64,000 bases of DNA, taken from the NCBI RefSeq assembly GCF_024343575.1, contig NZ_RJUA01000001.1, positions 372,001-436,000 on the forward strand, written 5' to 3'. The translations under genes and the position numbers were made by a program. Source of the DNA: Lacihabitans sp. LS3-19. Its GTDB lineage: Bacteria; Bacteroidota; Bacteroidia; Cytophagales; Spirosomataceae. Below are positions 16,652-23,775 of this stretch, piece after piece (the stretch's first letter is position 1; every line of letters starts with the position of its first letter). The notes beneath the pieces are model-generated. The model worked only from the letters and a program-made list of their open reading frames with translations, did not search any database and was not told the origin of the DNA.

Positions 16652-17485
16652 TCAGATTAAAGCATTGATTATTAAATACACAAGTAGCCAATAGATAGGT
16701 AAGGCAATTAACAATAATGCAAAATAAATGGAATCGAAGAATACAGTCTTTTTAGTTTTGGCTTTCACAAAAGGATTTAATAAAGCATAAACAGGGAAAT
16801 GTGTTAAATAGATTATGTTGAAGAGGATATTTCTGAAAGCAGGAGCGGCTTTAAATTCTCTGGATATTAAGGCACCAATACCCTCTGAGAGCTTCTCATT
16901 TAATGATTTAATGGCTGCACCATCAATGTTGTTTTCATCGAATTTTATTTTTTCTATGGGTTTTCCCACGTTCATTATTATGTTTTTGCCTGGCTTATTG
17001 TAGTTCGAATAATTTAAGGCTACGGGTACTATCACCATTTCCATTCCTGATGCCCAAGTTTGCATGGCTAATCTTGCGGTGCCTTTTTTAAGAGGTAGAA
17101 GTTCGGTTTGATTTGAGCACAAACCTTCACTAAAGATCAATACTTGACCATCGTTTTTGAATATTTCATTACATCTTTCAAAAGTCTCATCGTTTTTTCC
17201 TAGATATTCCTTTCCCTCAGACAGTCTATAAATAGGCATCATGTAGATTTTAGAAAGAAGCTTTTTAGCTAAAGGGCTTTTAAAGGCGTCTCCTCTTGCC
17301 AAGGACCACACAGGTCTACTTATAATGCTATTTGTAATGATACCGTCAAGAAATGAATTCGGGTGAAAACCAGCAAGCATCACTGGGCCATTTTTAGGTA
17401 GGTTTTCCATTCCATTTACTTCGATATTTTTTATAAAAAATCGTAAAACGAAACGAACATACTGACGCATTATAATATAAACCAT
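16652..17485 (-). CDS. 1-acyl-sn-glycerol-3-phosphate acyltransferase-like protein (PlsC family)
   Basis: 277 residues. The acyltransferase motif appears as GFHPNSFLDGII (block I, His and Asp of HX4D), followed by ARGDAF, IFSEGLCSN (block III, with EGL in place of EGT) and VVPVALNY (block IV). Two hydrophobic segments at the C-terminus (about 215-235 and 250-272) anchor it in the membrane. It probably esterifies a lysophospholipid or related acceptor; members that differ in block III may use other acceptors, so plsC itself is not claimed. ATG at 17485; another ATG at 17470 is possible. Its 3' end is 7 nt before the EamA gene. Confidence 0.82.
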   Translation of the reverse strand: MVYIIMRQYVRFVLRFFIKNIEVNGMENLPKNGPVMLAGFHPNSFLDGIITNSIISRPVWSLARGDAFKSPLAKKLLSKIYMMPIYRLSEGKEYLGKNDETFERCNEIFKNDGQVLIFSEGLCSNQTELLPLKKGTARLAMQTWASGMEMVIVPVALNYSNYNKPGKNIIMNVGKPIEKIKFDENNIDGAAIKSLNEKLSEGIGALISREFKAAPAFRNILFNIIYLTHFPVYALLNPFVKAKTKKTVFFDSIYFALLLIALPIYWLLVYLIINALI

Positions 17486-17505
17486 ACTAGCCTTTCTTTA
17501 AAAAT

Positions 17506-17532
17506 AAAAGCCCTTCAAAAAAGGGCTTTTTT
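17506..17532 (-). terminator. Intrinsic terminator after the PAP2/haloperoxidase-like gene
   Basis: AAAAGCCCTT (17506-17515) pairs perfectly with AAGGGCTTTT (17521-17530). It lies 7 nt beyond the stop of the gene at 17539 and before the acyltransferase start, so it separates the two leftward units. Confidence 0.85.
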
Positions 17533-17538
17533 ATAATA

Positions 17539-18858
17539 TTATTTTTTTGTTTTTAATTTTTCCGAAACATATTGCCCAATTCTTATGCCAACTAAATTTC
17601 CCTCGTCGCATCCTGATTGATAGTGAATGCCACCATAAACACGACTAATAGAACACTCTAAAGCAGCTTGTCTAAATGAAGAGAATTTTCTTACACCATG
17701 ATCGTATTTGTATTCAGTAGAATCAGTAAATGCCACATTGTCGCCAAAAAGGGCGGTCAAAGCTTCAGCTGAGGCTGCAGAAATTGTACTATGTCCGGAA
17801 GCATATTCTGGGAAAGGAGGTGTTTGTAAAAACGGCATCCATTTTGGGTCAAACTCAGCGTTTATAACAGTTTCCGGTCTGATTTTCTCGCTTTTGTATT
17901 TTTCGTACCAGCTAGATATAAATCCATCAAAAAGAGAAATAGAAACTCTCAAATATGCATCGGCAGCTTCGTAGATGTTTTTATTGGTTTGTTGACAAGC
18001 TGTTCTTGTTATCGCCATCCAGTGACCTGCTGGTGTCATTTTTTTGTTGGCAAACATTACGTGTCCTTGCACATTCATCACAAATGCATTATCATCCCAA
18101 AACCATGCGATGTCTTTTTGCTCCTGAGTTAGATTATTTACAGTTTCGTAAACTTTCAACAATTCTTTCCAGTATGGGCTATTTGGGTCTTTTGAATATG
18201 GTATAACAGGTGCTGGAGGAAACTGACTTGCTGAGTCCATCAACATTGGCCTTATGGTTGGCCAATAGGGTTCCATTGCATCAGCATATTGTGGTGGCGT
18301 TGGTACCCATTTATTTCCTTCATTTTTTACAGTGTATCTTAAGCCTCTAGTTTGTAGATAGTTGTCTTTTTTTGAATATTCTAAAACATGCTTTGCTATT
18401 GCTTCTCCAAATGCCACAGATCTATCATAAACATCCGACGGTACACCCGCATCTTTAAATTTTTGGTAGGTTTCTTTTTCGTAATCATCGTATTTATTGA
18501 CTGTAAATGTCAACGCTCTAGCAATGGTCATAATGGCTTTCACACTTGCCAAAGAGCTGCAATATTCTTTTCCTTCTTCTATTTTTGGAAATGCCTCAAG
18601 ACCGTGCAGTTGGCCTGCAACTGTCTGGTAATTAGGATTATTGGCAATCAATGCTTCATATCCAGCGATTGATGCATATCCATATATTCTAGCTGATACA
18701 GGAGGCGAAAATATATCGTGGATGATAACATCCGTAAGTTTTTCGTAAGCTTCATGTATAAACGCTGGATTTTCTGTTATTATACTATATTCCTTGGCTG
18801 TTTTTGATTTGCAAGCAGAAATAAAAATTACTGCAAAAAGCAAGACTAATTTTCTCAT
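17539..18858 (-). CDS. Vanadium-haloperoxidase-like / PAP2-family lipoprotein
   Basis: 439 residues with a lipoprotein signal (MRKLVLLFAVIFISACKSK, Cys at 16). The three vanadate/phosphate-binding motifs are recognisable: KYKSEKIRP (K-X6-RP), EYASGHSTISA (SGH box) and SRVYGGIHYQSGCDEG (SR-X5-H). This is the vanadium-dependent haloperoxidase branch of the PAP2 superfamily; members are either bromo/iodoperoxidases or acid phosphatases. The third motif departs from H-X3-D: five residues separate His from the next Asp. A periplasmic or outer-membrane location follows from the lipobox. Its start is 12 bp from the stop of the beta-lactamase-like gene, so the two may be co-transcribed, with the terminator at 17506 closing the unit. 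Confidence 0.85.
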   Translation of the reverse strand: MRKLVLLFAVIFISACKSKTAKEYSIITENPAFIHEAYEKLTDVIIHDIFSPPVSARIYGYASIAGYEALIANNPNYQTVAGQLHGLEAFPKIEEGKEYCSSLASVKAIMTIARALTFTVNKYDDYEKETYQKFKDAGVPSDVYDRSVAFGEAIAKHVLEYSKKDNYLQTRGLRYTVKNEGNKWVPTPPQYADAMEPYWPTIRPMLMDSASQFPPAPVIPYSKDPNSPYWKELLKVYETVNNLTQEQKDIAWFWDDNAFVMNVQGHVMFANKKMTPAGHWMAITRTACQQTNKNIYEAADAYLRVSISLFDGFISSWYEKYKSEKIRPETVINAEFDPKWMPFLQTPPFPEYASGHSTISAASAEALTALFGDNVAFTDSTEYKYDHGVRKFSSFRQAALECSISRVYGGIHYQSGCDEGNLVGIRIGQYVSEKLKTKK

Positions 18859-18870
18859 TTAACTGATATT

Positions 18871-20055
18871 TTATTGATCCAAAATATTTTCTTCTAAGTT
18901 ACTTTGTTTATCTTTTCCATGCAAAGCGTCCACTATTTCTTTAATATTATATACACTTCTATTGTATTTATTACTAAGTAAAATTACAACAAAATCTTCT
19001 CTTAAATTAAAAAACATAATAGTATTATACCCTTTCCACCAGCCTGTATGATAGATATATTCGGTTTGTTGAAGATCATTTACCCAGAGGCGAAAACCAT
19101 ACCCATAATTACGCAATCCAGGATGTTCAAAACTTCTAGGAGTATACATTTCCCTGAGATTTTCTTTGTTCAAAACTTTTTCAGACTTTAAGACGTCGTA
19201 CCATTTTAACAAGTCATGAGTAGTAGAATAAATGCCTTTGTCGCCCATGATATCATCGTAAAAATCCTTTTGTAGCTTACGGCCATTTTGATAGCCAACG
19301 GTTTTGTTTACATTCAATAAAGAATCTTTTGATACTCCAGTAAATGTATTTTGCATTCCAGCCGGGTTTAGGATTTTTCCTTTTAAATATTCTTCAAAAG
19401 ACTTTCCAGAAACTTTCTCTATTATGGCAGCTAAAATCGCAAAGTTTGTATTGTTGTAGGAAAAGAAATGATCTGGAAGGTTTAACACTTTGGGCGTTGG
19501 GATTGCTTTGGCAAACCAATCCATCATTTGTTGGTTACTAGGGTATATCTTCTCAGACCTTACTTTTTTGTCAAATTCATATTGATAATATGGTAAGCCA
19601 GATCTGTGTGATAGTAAGCTTCTAATAGTAACACCTTCATACGGAAATGTTGGATAGTAGTCTTTCACAGTATTATCTAGTCCAATCTGGCCATCTTGCA
19701 CCATTTTCATAGCAGCTACTGCAGTGAATGTTTTTGATAAAGAAGCCAATTGAAATTTAGAATCTATTGTATTTTTGATAGAGTCATTGGCAAAACCAAA
19801 AGCGTTTTCGTAGATAATCACACCCTTTTGGGCAACCAATACACTACCATTAAAACCTGCTGCTACCTTTCCATTGATTATTTCTGTTATTATCTGGGAT
19901 TTTTTGTCAGCATTTATTTCCTTTCTAATCTTTTCTATGTCTGCTGCACTCAGGACTTTTTCGCTAGGTTTTTCCTCGGTTTTCGCTTTTTCATTTTTAC
20001 AATTAAACAAAAACCCTGCACAGAATACAACTACACAAACCCGAAAAAAATGCAT
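18871..20055 (-). CDS. Class C beta-lactamase-like serine hydrolase, lipoprotein
   Basis: 394 residues. A lipobox (VFCAGFLFNCKNEK, Cys at 19) marks a lipoprotein. The penicillin-recognising fold motifs are SLSKTF (S-X2-K, about 112), the Y-X-N element in FFSYNNTNFAI and HTGWWKG in the KTG position. The family includes AmpC, D-aminopeptidases, esterases and PBP4*-like carboxypeptidases; the HTG variant is common in the non-lactamase members. It begins 3 bp after mreD, so it is the fourth gene of the mreBCD unit, where PBP2 is more usual in related bacteria. A role in wall remodelling is suggested by position only. Confidence 0.85.
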   Translation of the reverse strand: MHFFRVCVVVFCAGFLFNCKNEKAKTEEKPSEKVLSAADIEKIRKEINADKKSQIITEIINGKVAAGFNGSVLVAQKGVIIYENAFGFANDSIKNTIDSKFQLASLSKTFTAVAAMKMVQDGQIGLDNTVKDYYPTFPYEGVTIRSLLSHRSGLPYYQYEFDKKVRSEKIYPSNQQMMDWFAKAIPTPKVLNLPDHFFSYNNTNFAILAAIIEKVSGKSFEEYLKGKILNPAGMQNTFTGVSKDSLLNVNKTVGYQNGRKLQKDFYDDIMGDKGIYSTTHDLLKWYDVLKSEKVLNKENLREMYTPRSFEHPGLRNYGYGFRLWVNDLQQTEYIYHTGWWKGYNTIMFFNLREDFVVILLSNKYNRSVYNIKEIVDALHGKDKQSNLEENILDQ

Positions 20056-20058
20056 TTA

Positions 20059-20577
20059 TTAAGAATTTTGAAGACTTTTAAAATATACATGTAACAAAAA
20101 TGTTACAATGGATGTAAATAATACGCTTGCTACCACTTTCAATGAAGTATTTAAGAAGAACTTTAGAGAGCCGGCCTCTAAGAAAAACAAATAGAAATGA
20201 TGAATAAAAGTAAGAATTACGATATATCTAATGAATCTTTCCATTCCCATGCCGTCCAAAGATATCACTAAATCTGTTTCGAGGCCTTTGGTAGGAAATA
20301 AAATTTTAATGATATAAATTCGGAGATATGCTAAAAGCAAAGCTGCCGAAGCATGCAACCCAGCCGTATTGTAAAACATGTCAACAATAAGTCCCGTTAT
20401 AAAAGCTATTAATAAAACCGCGGAAACGGGTGTGTTGCTAGGCAAAAAAAGTATTATCGAGATATAAACAAAGCAAAATGCCACATCAAAAAACACCAAG
20501 TTGCGGACTATGAATACTTGAAGAAACAAGTACAAAGCCACAGTGCCTATTATTTTAAATAATGTTTGAGTATTCAC
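20059..20577 (-). CDS. mreD: Rod shape-determining protein MreD
   Basis: 172 residues, five or six hydrophobic helices across the whole length, weakly conserved as is usual for MreD. Identity rests on order: it follows mreC directly. The start is GTG at 20577, placed exactly after the TAA of mreC with no spacer, and no ATG in this frame lies upstream, so translation is presumably coupled. Recognisable segments are FFDVAFCFVYISIILFLP, LLIAFITGLIVDMFYNTAGLHASAALLLAYLR and the C-terminal helix. It is an inner-membrane partner of MreC in the elongasome. Confidence 0.9.
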   Translation of the reverse strand: MNTQTLFKIIGTVALYLFLQVFIVRNLVFFDVAFCFVYISIILFLPSNTPVSAVLLIAFITGLIVDMFYNTAGLHASAALLLAYLRIYIIKILFPTKGLETDLVISLDGMGMERFIRYIVILTFIHHFYLFFLEAGSLKFFLNTSLKVVASVLFTSIVTFLLHVYFKSLQNS

Positions 20578-21429
20578 TTAATTTATTGGTTTTGCTTCTA
20601 CTTGACTTTGTTTGTTTATCAGTTTGTTATTAACAACATATACATACACCAAACTTGAAAAATCTGTCGAAAGTCTAACATTTATATCAAAAAATGCCTC
20701 ACTCGGAATGGCTGAAATTTTGCTAATTCTTCCAACCATTATTTTAGGAGGAAATATTGAGTTTTGCATAGAAGTAACAACACTGTCGCCTTTACTTATT
20801 GGCTTAAACCTATCTACAGTATTTAGTTTAATAACTTTTGAATTTGCTCCTTCCCATTTACCAATACCAAGAGCGGTCTTTCCTTCTTTTCTAAGATTAG
20901 CATTTAAGATTTCAGATGATACCGAAAGCTTGGAATGCAAAATTGAAGAAACTCTAGAATATTTCTCATTGCAACTCATTACTTGCCCTACCACACCTTG
21001 TGGGCAAATCACTCCCATACCTGGCACAATACCATCATCGCTTCCTTTGTCAAGTGTTATATAATTATCCGCTAAGTTTTCGGTGCTACTAATGACTTTC
21101 GCCACCAAAAAATTAAACCGACCTGCCATTACTGAATCAGGCTTATATCCAACCTCTTTTAACGCAACTAATTCTCTCGATTTTGTAAGTTCTTCTCTAA
21201 GTTTCTTGTTTTCTAAGGCTAGTTGGTCGTTTACCTTCCCCAAATTCATAAACTCCCTAACCTCTTGAGAGGTTTTCATTGATTTAGCAACGGCAGCATT
21301 GGTAGAATTGAAAAAAGTAACATTCCAATAAACACTGTTTTTTGAAATTAAGTAGAAGCATGCTATCTGCAAAAACAGAAACATGAAAAAATGCCTTATT
21401 CTATATAATATCCCGAATAATTGAGACAT
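20578..21429 (-). CDS. mreC: Rod shape-determining protein MreC
   Basis: 283 residues. One N-terminal membrane helix (about 14-30), a coiled-coil stretch (about 60-90, LGKVNDQLALENKKLREELTKSRELVALKE) and the double beta-barrel domain with DNYITLDKGSDDGIVPGMGVICPQGVVGQV, a strong MreC signature, and VVTSMQNSIFPPKIMVGRI. MreC is periplasmic and links MreB filaments to the peptidoglycan synthases. It lies 76 bp downstream of mreB and abuts mreD. Confidence 0.96.
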   Translation of the reverse strand: MSQLFGILYRIRHFFMFLFLQIACFYLISKNSVYWNVTFFNSTNAAVAKSMKTSQEVREFMNLGKVNDQLALENKKLREELTKSRELVALKEVGYKPDSVMAGRFNFLVAKVISSTENLADNYITLDKGSDDGIVPGMGVICPQGVVGQVMSCNEKYSRVSSILHSKLSVSSEILNANLRKEGKTALGIGKWEGANSKVIKLNTVDRFKPISKGDSVVTSMQNSIFPPKIMVGRISKISAIPSEAFFDINVRLSTDFSSLVYVYVVNNKLINKQSQVEAKPIN

Positions 21430-21505
21430 GAATTGATATATTTAAAAAAAGGTATCCAAATTGTTTATGAATGGATACCCCTTGAGAAAATACTTTTATG
21501 TTTTT

Positions 21506-22537
21506 TTATTGAACCAATACCGCTTGGTATTTGTCAAGATTTTTCAAAATTTCGCCAGTTCCTCTAACTACAGCTTTTAATGGATCATCGGCAACGTGAA
21601 TTGGTAATTTTGTTTTTACCTCCAGTCTTTTATCAAGACCATGTAACAAAGCTCCACCACCAGTCAGGTAAATTCCATTTTCATAAATATCCGCCGAAAG
21701 CTCAGGTGGAGACATTTCCAAGGCTCTCATTATGGCCTCTTCTATTTTAGAAATAGACTTATCTAGTGCGTAAGCTATTTCACTGTAGGTTACTTTAATT
21801 TCCTTTGGTATGCCAGTCATTAAGTCACGTCCTCTGATTTCTATGTCGGCAGGTGGATTTTCAAGATCAGGCAAGGCAGATCCAACTTGAATTTTAATAA
21901 ACTCTGCAGAACGCTCTCCAATTAGTAAATTGTGCTCCCTTCGCATGTAATCAACGATATCTCTTGTGAATAAATCACCAGCAATCCTTACAGATGACTC
22001 ACATACTATACCAGATAAGGCAATAACTGCAATCTCTGTAGTACCACCACCTATGTCTACTATCATTGAGCCATTAGGTTGTTCGATGTCTATCCCGATA
22101 CCTATAGCAGCTGCAATAGGCTCATGAACCATATAAACTTCTTTAGCTCCTGCGTGTTCGGCAGAATCCTTTACAGCTCTTTTTTCTACTTCAGTGATTC
22201 CTGAAGGAATACAAATCACCATTCGGTGAGAAGGGGAGAAGAATAAGTTACGACCTGTATTTATCATTTTTATCAAACCTCTGATCATAAGCTCGGCTGC
22301 TGTAAAGTCAGCTATTACTCCGTCTTTTAGAGGTCTGATGGTTTTAATATTTTCGTTTGTTTTTTCGTGCATTTGCATGGCTTTATGACCAATAGCAAGC
22401 ACCTTGCCGGAAACTTTGTCTAAGGCGATAATCGACGGCTCGTCGACAACTATTTGATCCTTGTAAATAATCAAGGTATTAGCAGTACCTAAATCTATTG
22501 CAATATCACTCGTAAGAAAACTAAAAAATCCAGCCAT
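21506..22537 (-). CDS. mreB: Rod shape-determining protein MreB
   Basis: 343 residues of the bacterial actin family. Nucleotide-binding signatures are DIAIDLGTANTLIIYKD at the N-terminus, VDIGGGTTEIAVIALSGIV (phosphate 2) and IYLTGGGALLHGLDKRL (adenosine). The sequence is complete and highly conserved. MreB filaments move with the cell-wall elongation machinery beneath the inner membrane. A possible -7 element, TAAATTTG on the minus strand at 22576-22583, lies 39 bp upstream of the ATG; no good -33 partner was found. First gene of mreB-mreC-mreD-serine hydrolase. Confidence 0.98.
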   Translation of the reverse strand: MAGFFSFLTSDIAIDLGTANTLIIYKDQIVVDEPSIIALDKVSGKVLAIGHKAMQMHEKTNENIKTIRPLKDGVIADFTAAELMIRGLIKMINTGRNLFFSPSHRMVICIPSGITEVEKRAVKDSAEHAGAKEVYMVHEPIAAAIGIGIDIEQPNGSMIVDIGGGTTEIAVIALSGIVCESSVRIAGDLFTRDIVDYMRREHNLLIGERSAEFIKIQVGSALPDLENPPADIEIRGRDLMTGIPKEIKVTYSEIAYALDKSISKIEEAIMRALEMSPPELSADIYENGIYLTGGGALLHGLDKRLEVKTKLPIHVADDPLKAVVRGTGEILKNLDKYQAVLVQ

Positions 22538-22660
22538 CGAAGCTTTTGGGTTAATGCTTTTTTAAATTGAAAGTGCAAATTTATAATTAATTTTTTCAAA
22601 TACCTTTAATACCACCATTTTTATTCGAAAACTATGAATCTTTATCAAAAAGTACCAGAA

Positions 22661-22677
22661 AAAGGCAGTTTGCCTTT
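22661..22677 (-). terminator. Short hairpin terminator after the MerC-like gene
   Basis: AAAGGCA (22661-22667), loop GTT, TGCCTTT (22671-22677): a perfect 7-bp stem. On the minus strand it ends in TTTTTC, 14 nt after the MerC-like stop codon. Confidence 0.65.
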
Positions 22678-22690
22678 AAAATTCAATTTT

Positions 22691-23086
22691 TTAATGACTA
22701 TGATTTGAGCAAGTTTTTTGATGCATATTCCAGTTATTTATATATGCAAACGCCATCAAAAATGACCCCATTACTACAAATGCGGATTCTAAATTTTCGT
22801 TAACTATAAACAAGCCAATGTATTGTGAAATTGCCGCTCCAATAAGCAGTTTTAAAGGCAATGATTTATGGTGAATTTTATAATCTTTTGTTAGTAAAAT
22901 AACTGCCAAAATCAAACTACTAACAACTAAAATAATTTCAAAAGTATGATTTAAAAAACCTTTAGCTACAATTGGTAAAAGTGTAATAATAAAAGGCATT
23001 GAAAGGCAATGAATTAAACATATTAGCGAAAGCGTCATGCCAGTTTTGTGGAGTAAATGAGAATGTTTCTTTATTCTTTTTAACAT
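22691..23086 (-). CDS. MerC-family membrane protein
   Basis: 131 residues from the ATG at 23086; 14 further open codons upstream overlap the promoter and are not counted. Four hydrophobic helices are seen. The first contains the Cys pair of the MerC family, LICLIHCLSMPFIITLLPIV, and the protein ends in a His/Cys-rich tail (NMHQKTCSNHSH). MerC takes up mercuric ions in mer operons, but no merA, merP or merT is here. Chromosomal MerC-like proteins of Bacteroidota are often linked to zinc or iron regulation, and the palindrome at the start of this transcript fits that. Substrate unknown. Confidence 0.8.
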   Translation of the reverse strand: MLKRIKKHSHLLHKTGMTLSLICLIHCLSMPFIITLLPIVAKGFLNHTFEIILVVSSLILAVILLTKDYKIHHKSLPLKLLIGAAISQYIGLFIVNENLESAFVVMGSFLMAFAYINNWNMHQKTCSNHSH

Positions 23087-23103
23087 CTTGTTTTTTCGTA
23101 AAT

Positions 23104-23123
23104 GCAACGTTGCTGCAAATATA
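23104..23123 (-). promoter_or_regulatory. -7 element and GCAACGTTGC palindrome of the MerC-like gene
   Basis: On the minus strand TATATTTG (23116-23123) fits TAnnTTTG. The perfect palindrome GCAACGTTGC (23104-23113) begins 2 nt downstream, over the expected transcript start and 18 bp before the start codon. The position is that of a repressor site; a Fur/Zur-type metal regulator is a plausible binder, but this is inference. Confidence 0.5.
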
Positions 23124-23176
23124 ATCAAATTCTATTGATTTAGGTTCCTTTTATTTTCTATAACTTAAATTTTTAT

Positions 23177-23237
23177 TAGTATGCTTGCATAATATTATTG
23201 GATGGATTAGATTTGTAATTGTTATGCTTGCATACTA
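23177..23237 (+). promoter_or_regulatory. Promoter of the beta-oxidation operon flanked by two ATGCTTGCAT operators
   Basis: TAGATTTG (23208-23215) is a -7 match and a TTG at 23185-23187 lies 20 bp upstream as a -33. Operator one, TAGTATGCTTGCATAA (23177-23192), covers the -33; operator two, TTATGCTTGCATACTA (23222-23237), lies just past the expected start site near 23219. The two sites are arranged as near mirror images, 43 bp between cores. The core also occurs at the Fe-S oxidoreductase gene (7144-7153). Repressor binding at both sites would block the promoter. Confidence 0.7.
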
Positions 23238-23271
23238 TTTTATCTAAAAATAATTAAAGTTCTATCAAAAA

Positions 23272-23754
23272 ATGAATAAATTGTCTAGGCAAATTCATAA
23301 ATTGAATGCTTTTCCAGCTTTTATTCGGCCATGGTTTACAAACTTTATTATCGGTAGGGCTGTTAAACTAATAGGGACTTGTGGAATAAAGTTTGAAACT
23401 TTAAACCCTTATGAGGTCGCTATATTTTTGGAAAATAAAATAAAAGTACGCAACCATATTGGGCAAATACACGCTGTGGCCTCGAGCCTTTTAGCAGAAA
23501 CAGCTACGGGAATTGTTGTTGGAATGTCGATACCAGATGATAAAATACCGCTCATTAAAGACATGTCGGTAAAGTTTATAAAACGAAGCGAAGGTTGGCA
23601 AAGAGCTGTTGCAAAATTGGATGATATCCAAATTGATAAATTAAAAAATGAACCCAAAGGTGAATTTATTGTGCCAGTAAAAGTGATAGACCAAACAGGA
23701 GAGGAAGTGATTTTGGCTGAAATGAATTGGGCTTGGATTACAAAAAAGAAATAA
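23272..23754 (+). CDS. DUF4442 hotdog-fold protein (probable thioesterase)
   Basis: 160 residues matching the DUF4442 family of the hotdog superfamily: FIRPWFTNFIIGRAVKLIGTCGIKFETLNPYEVAIFLENKIKVRNHIGQIHAVASSLLAETATGIVVGMSIPD. The central NHIGQIHA...LAE segment is where hotdog thioesterases place the catalytic helix. The probable substrate is an acyl-CoA, in keeping with its place as first gene of a beta-oxidation operon (21 bp before the dehydrogenase gene). The enzymatic activity is not demonstrated for the family as a whole, so the role as a CoA-recycling or acyl-CoA overflow thioesterase is inference. Confidence 0.8.
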   Translation: MNKLSRQIHKLNAFPAFIRPWFTNFIIGRAVKLIGTCGIKFETLNPYEVAIFLENKIKVRNHIGQIHAVASSLLAETATGIVVGMSIPDDKIPLIKDMSVKFIKRSEGWQRAVAKLDDIQIDKLKNEPKGEFIVPVKVIDQTGEEVILAEMNWAWITKKK

Positions 23755-23775
23755 TCGAAAATTAAAACATATATA

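Noticed and set aside
22691-23128. Mercury-resistance operon
   Set aside because: Only a MerC-like protein is present; no merR, merT, merP or merA is found on either side.
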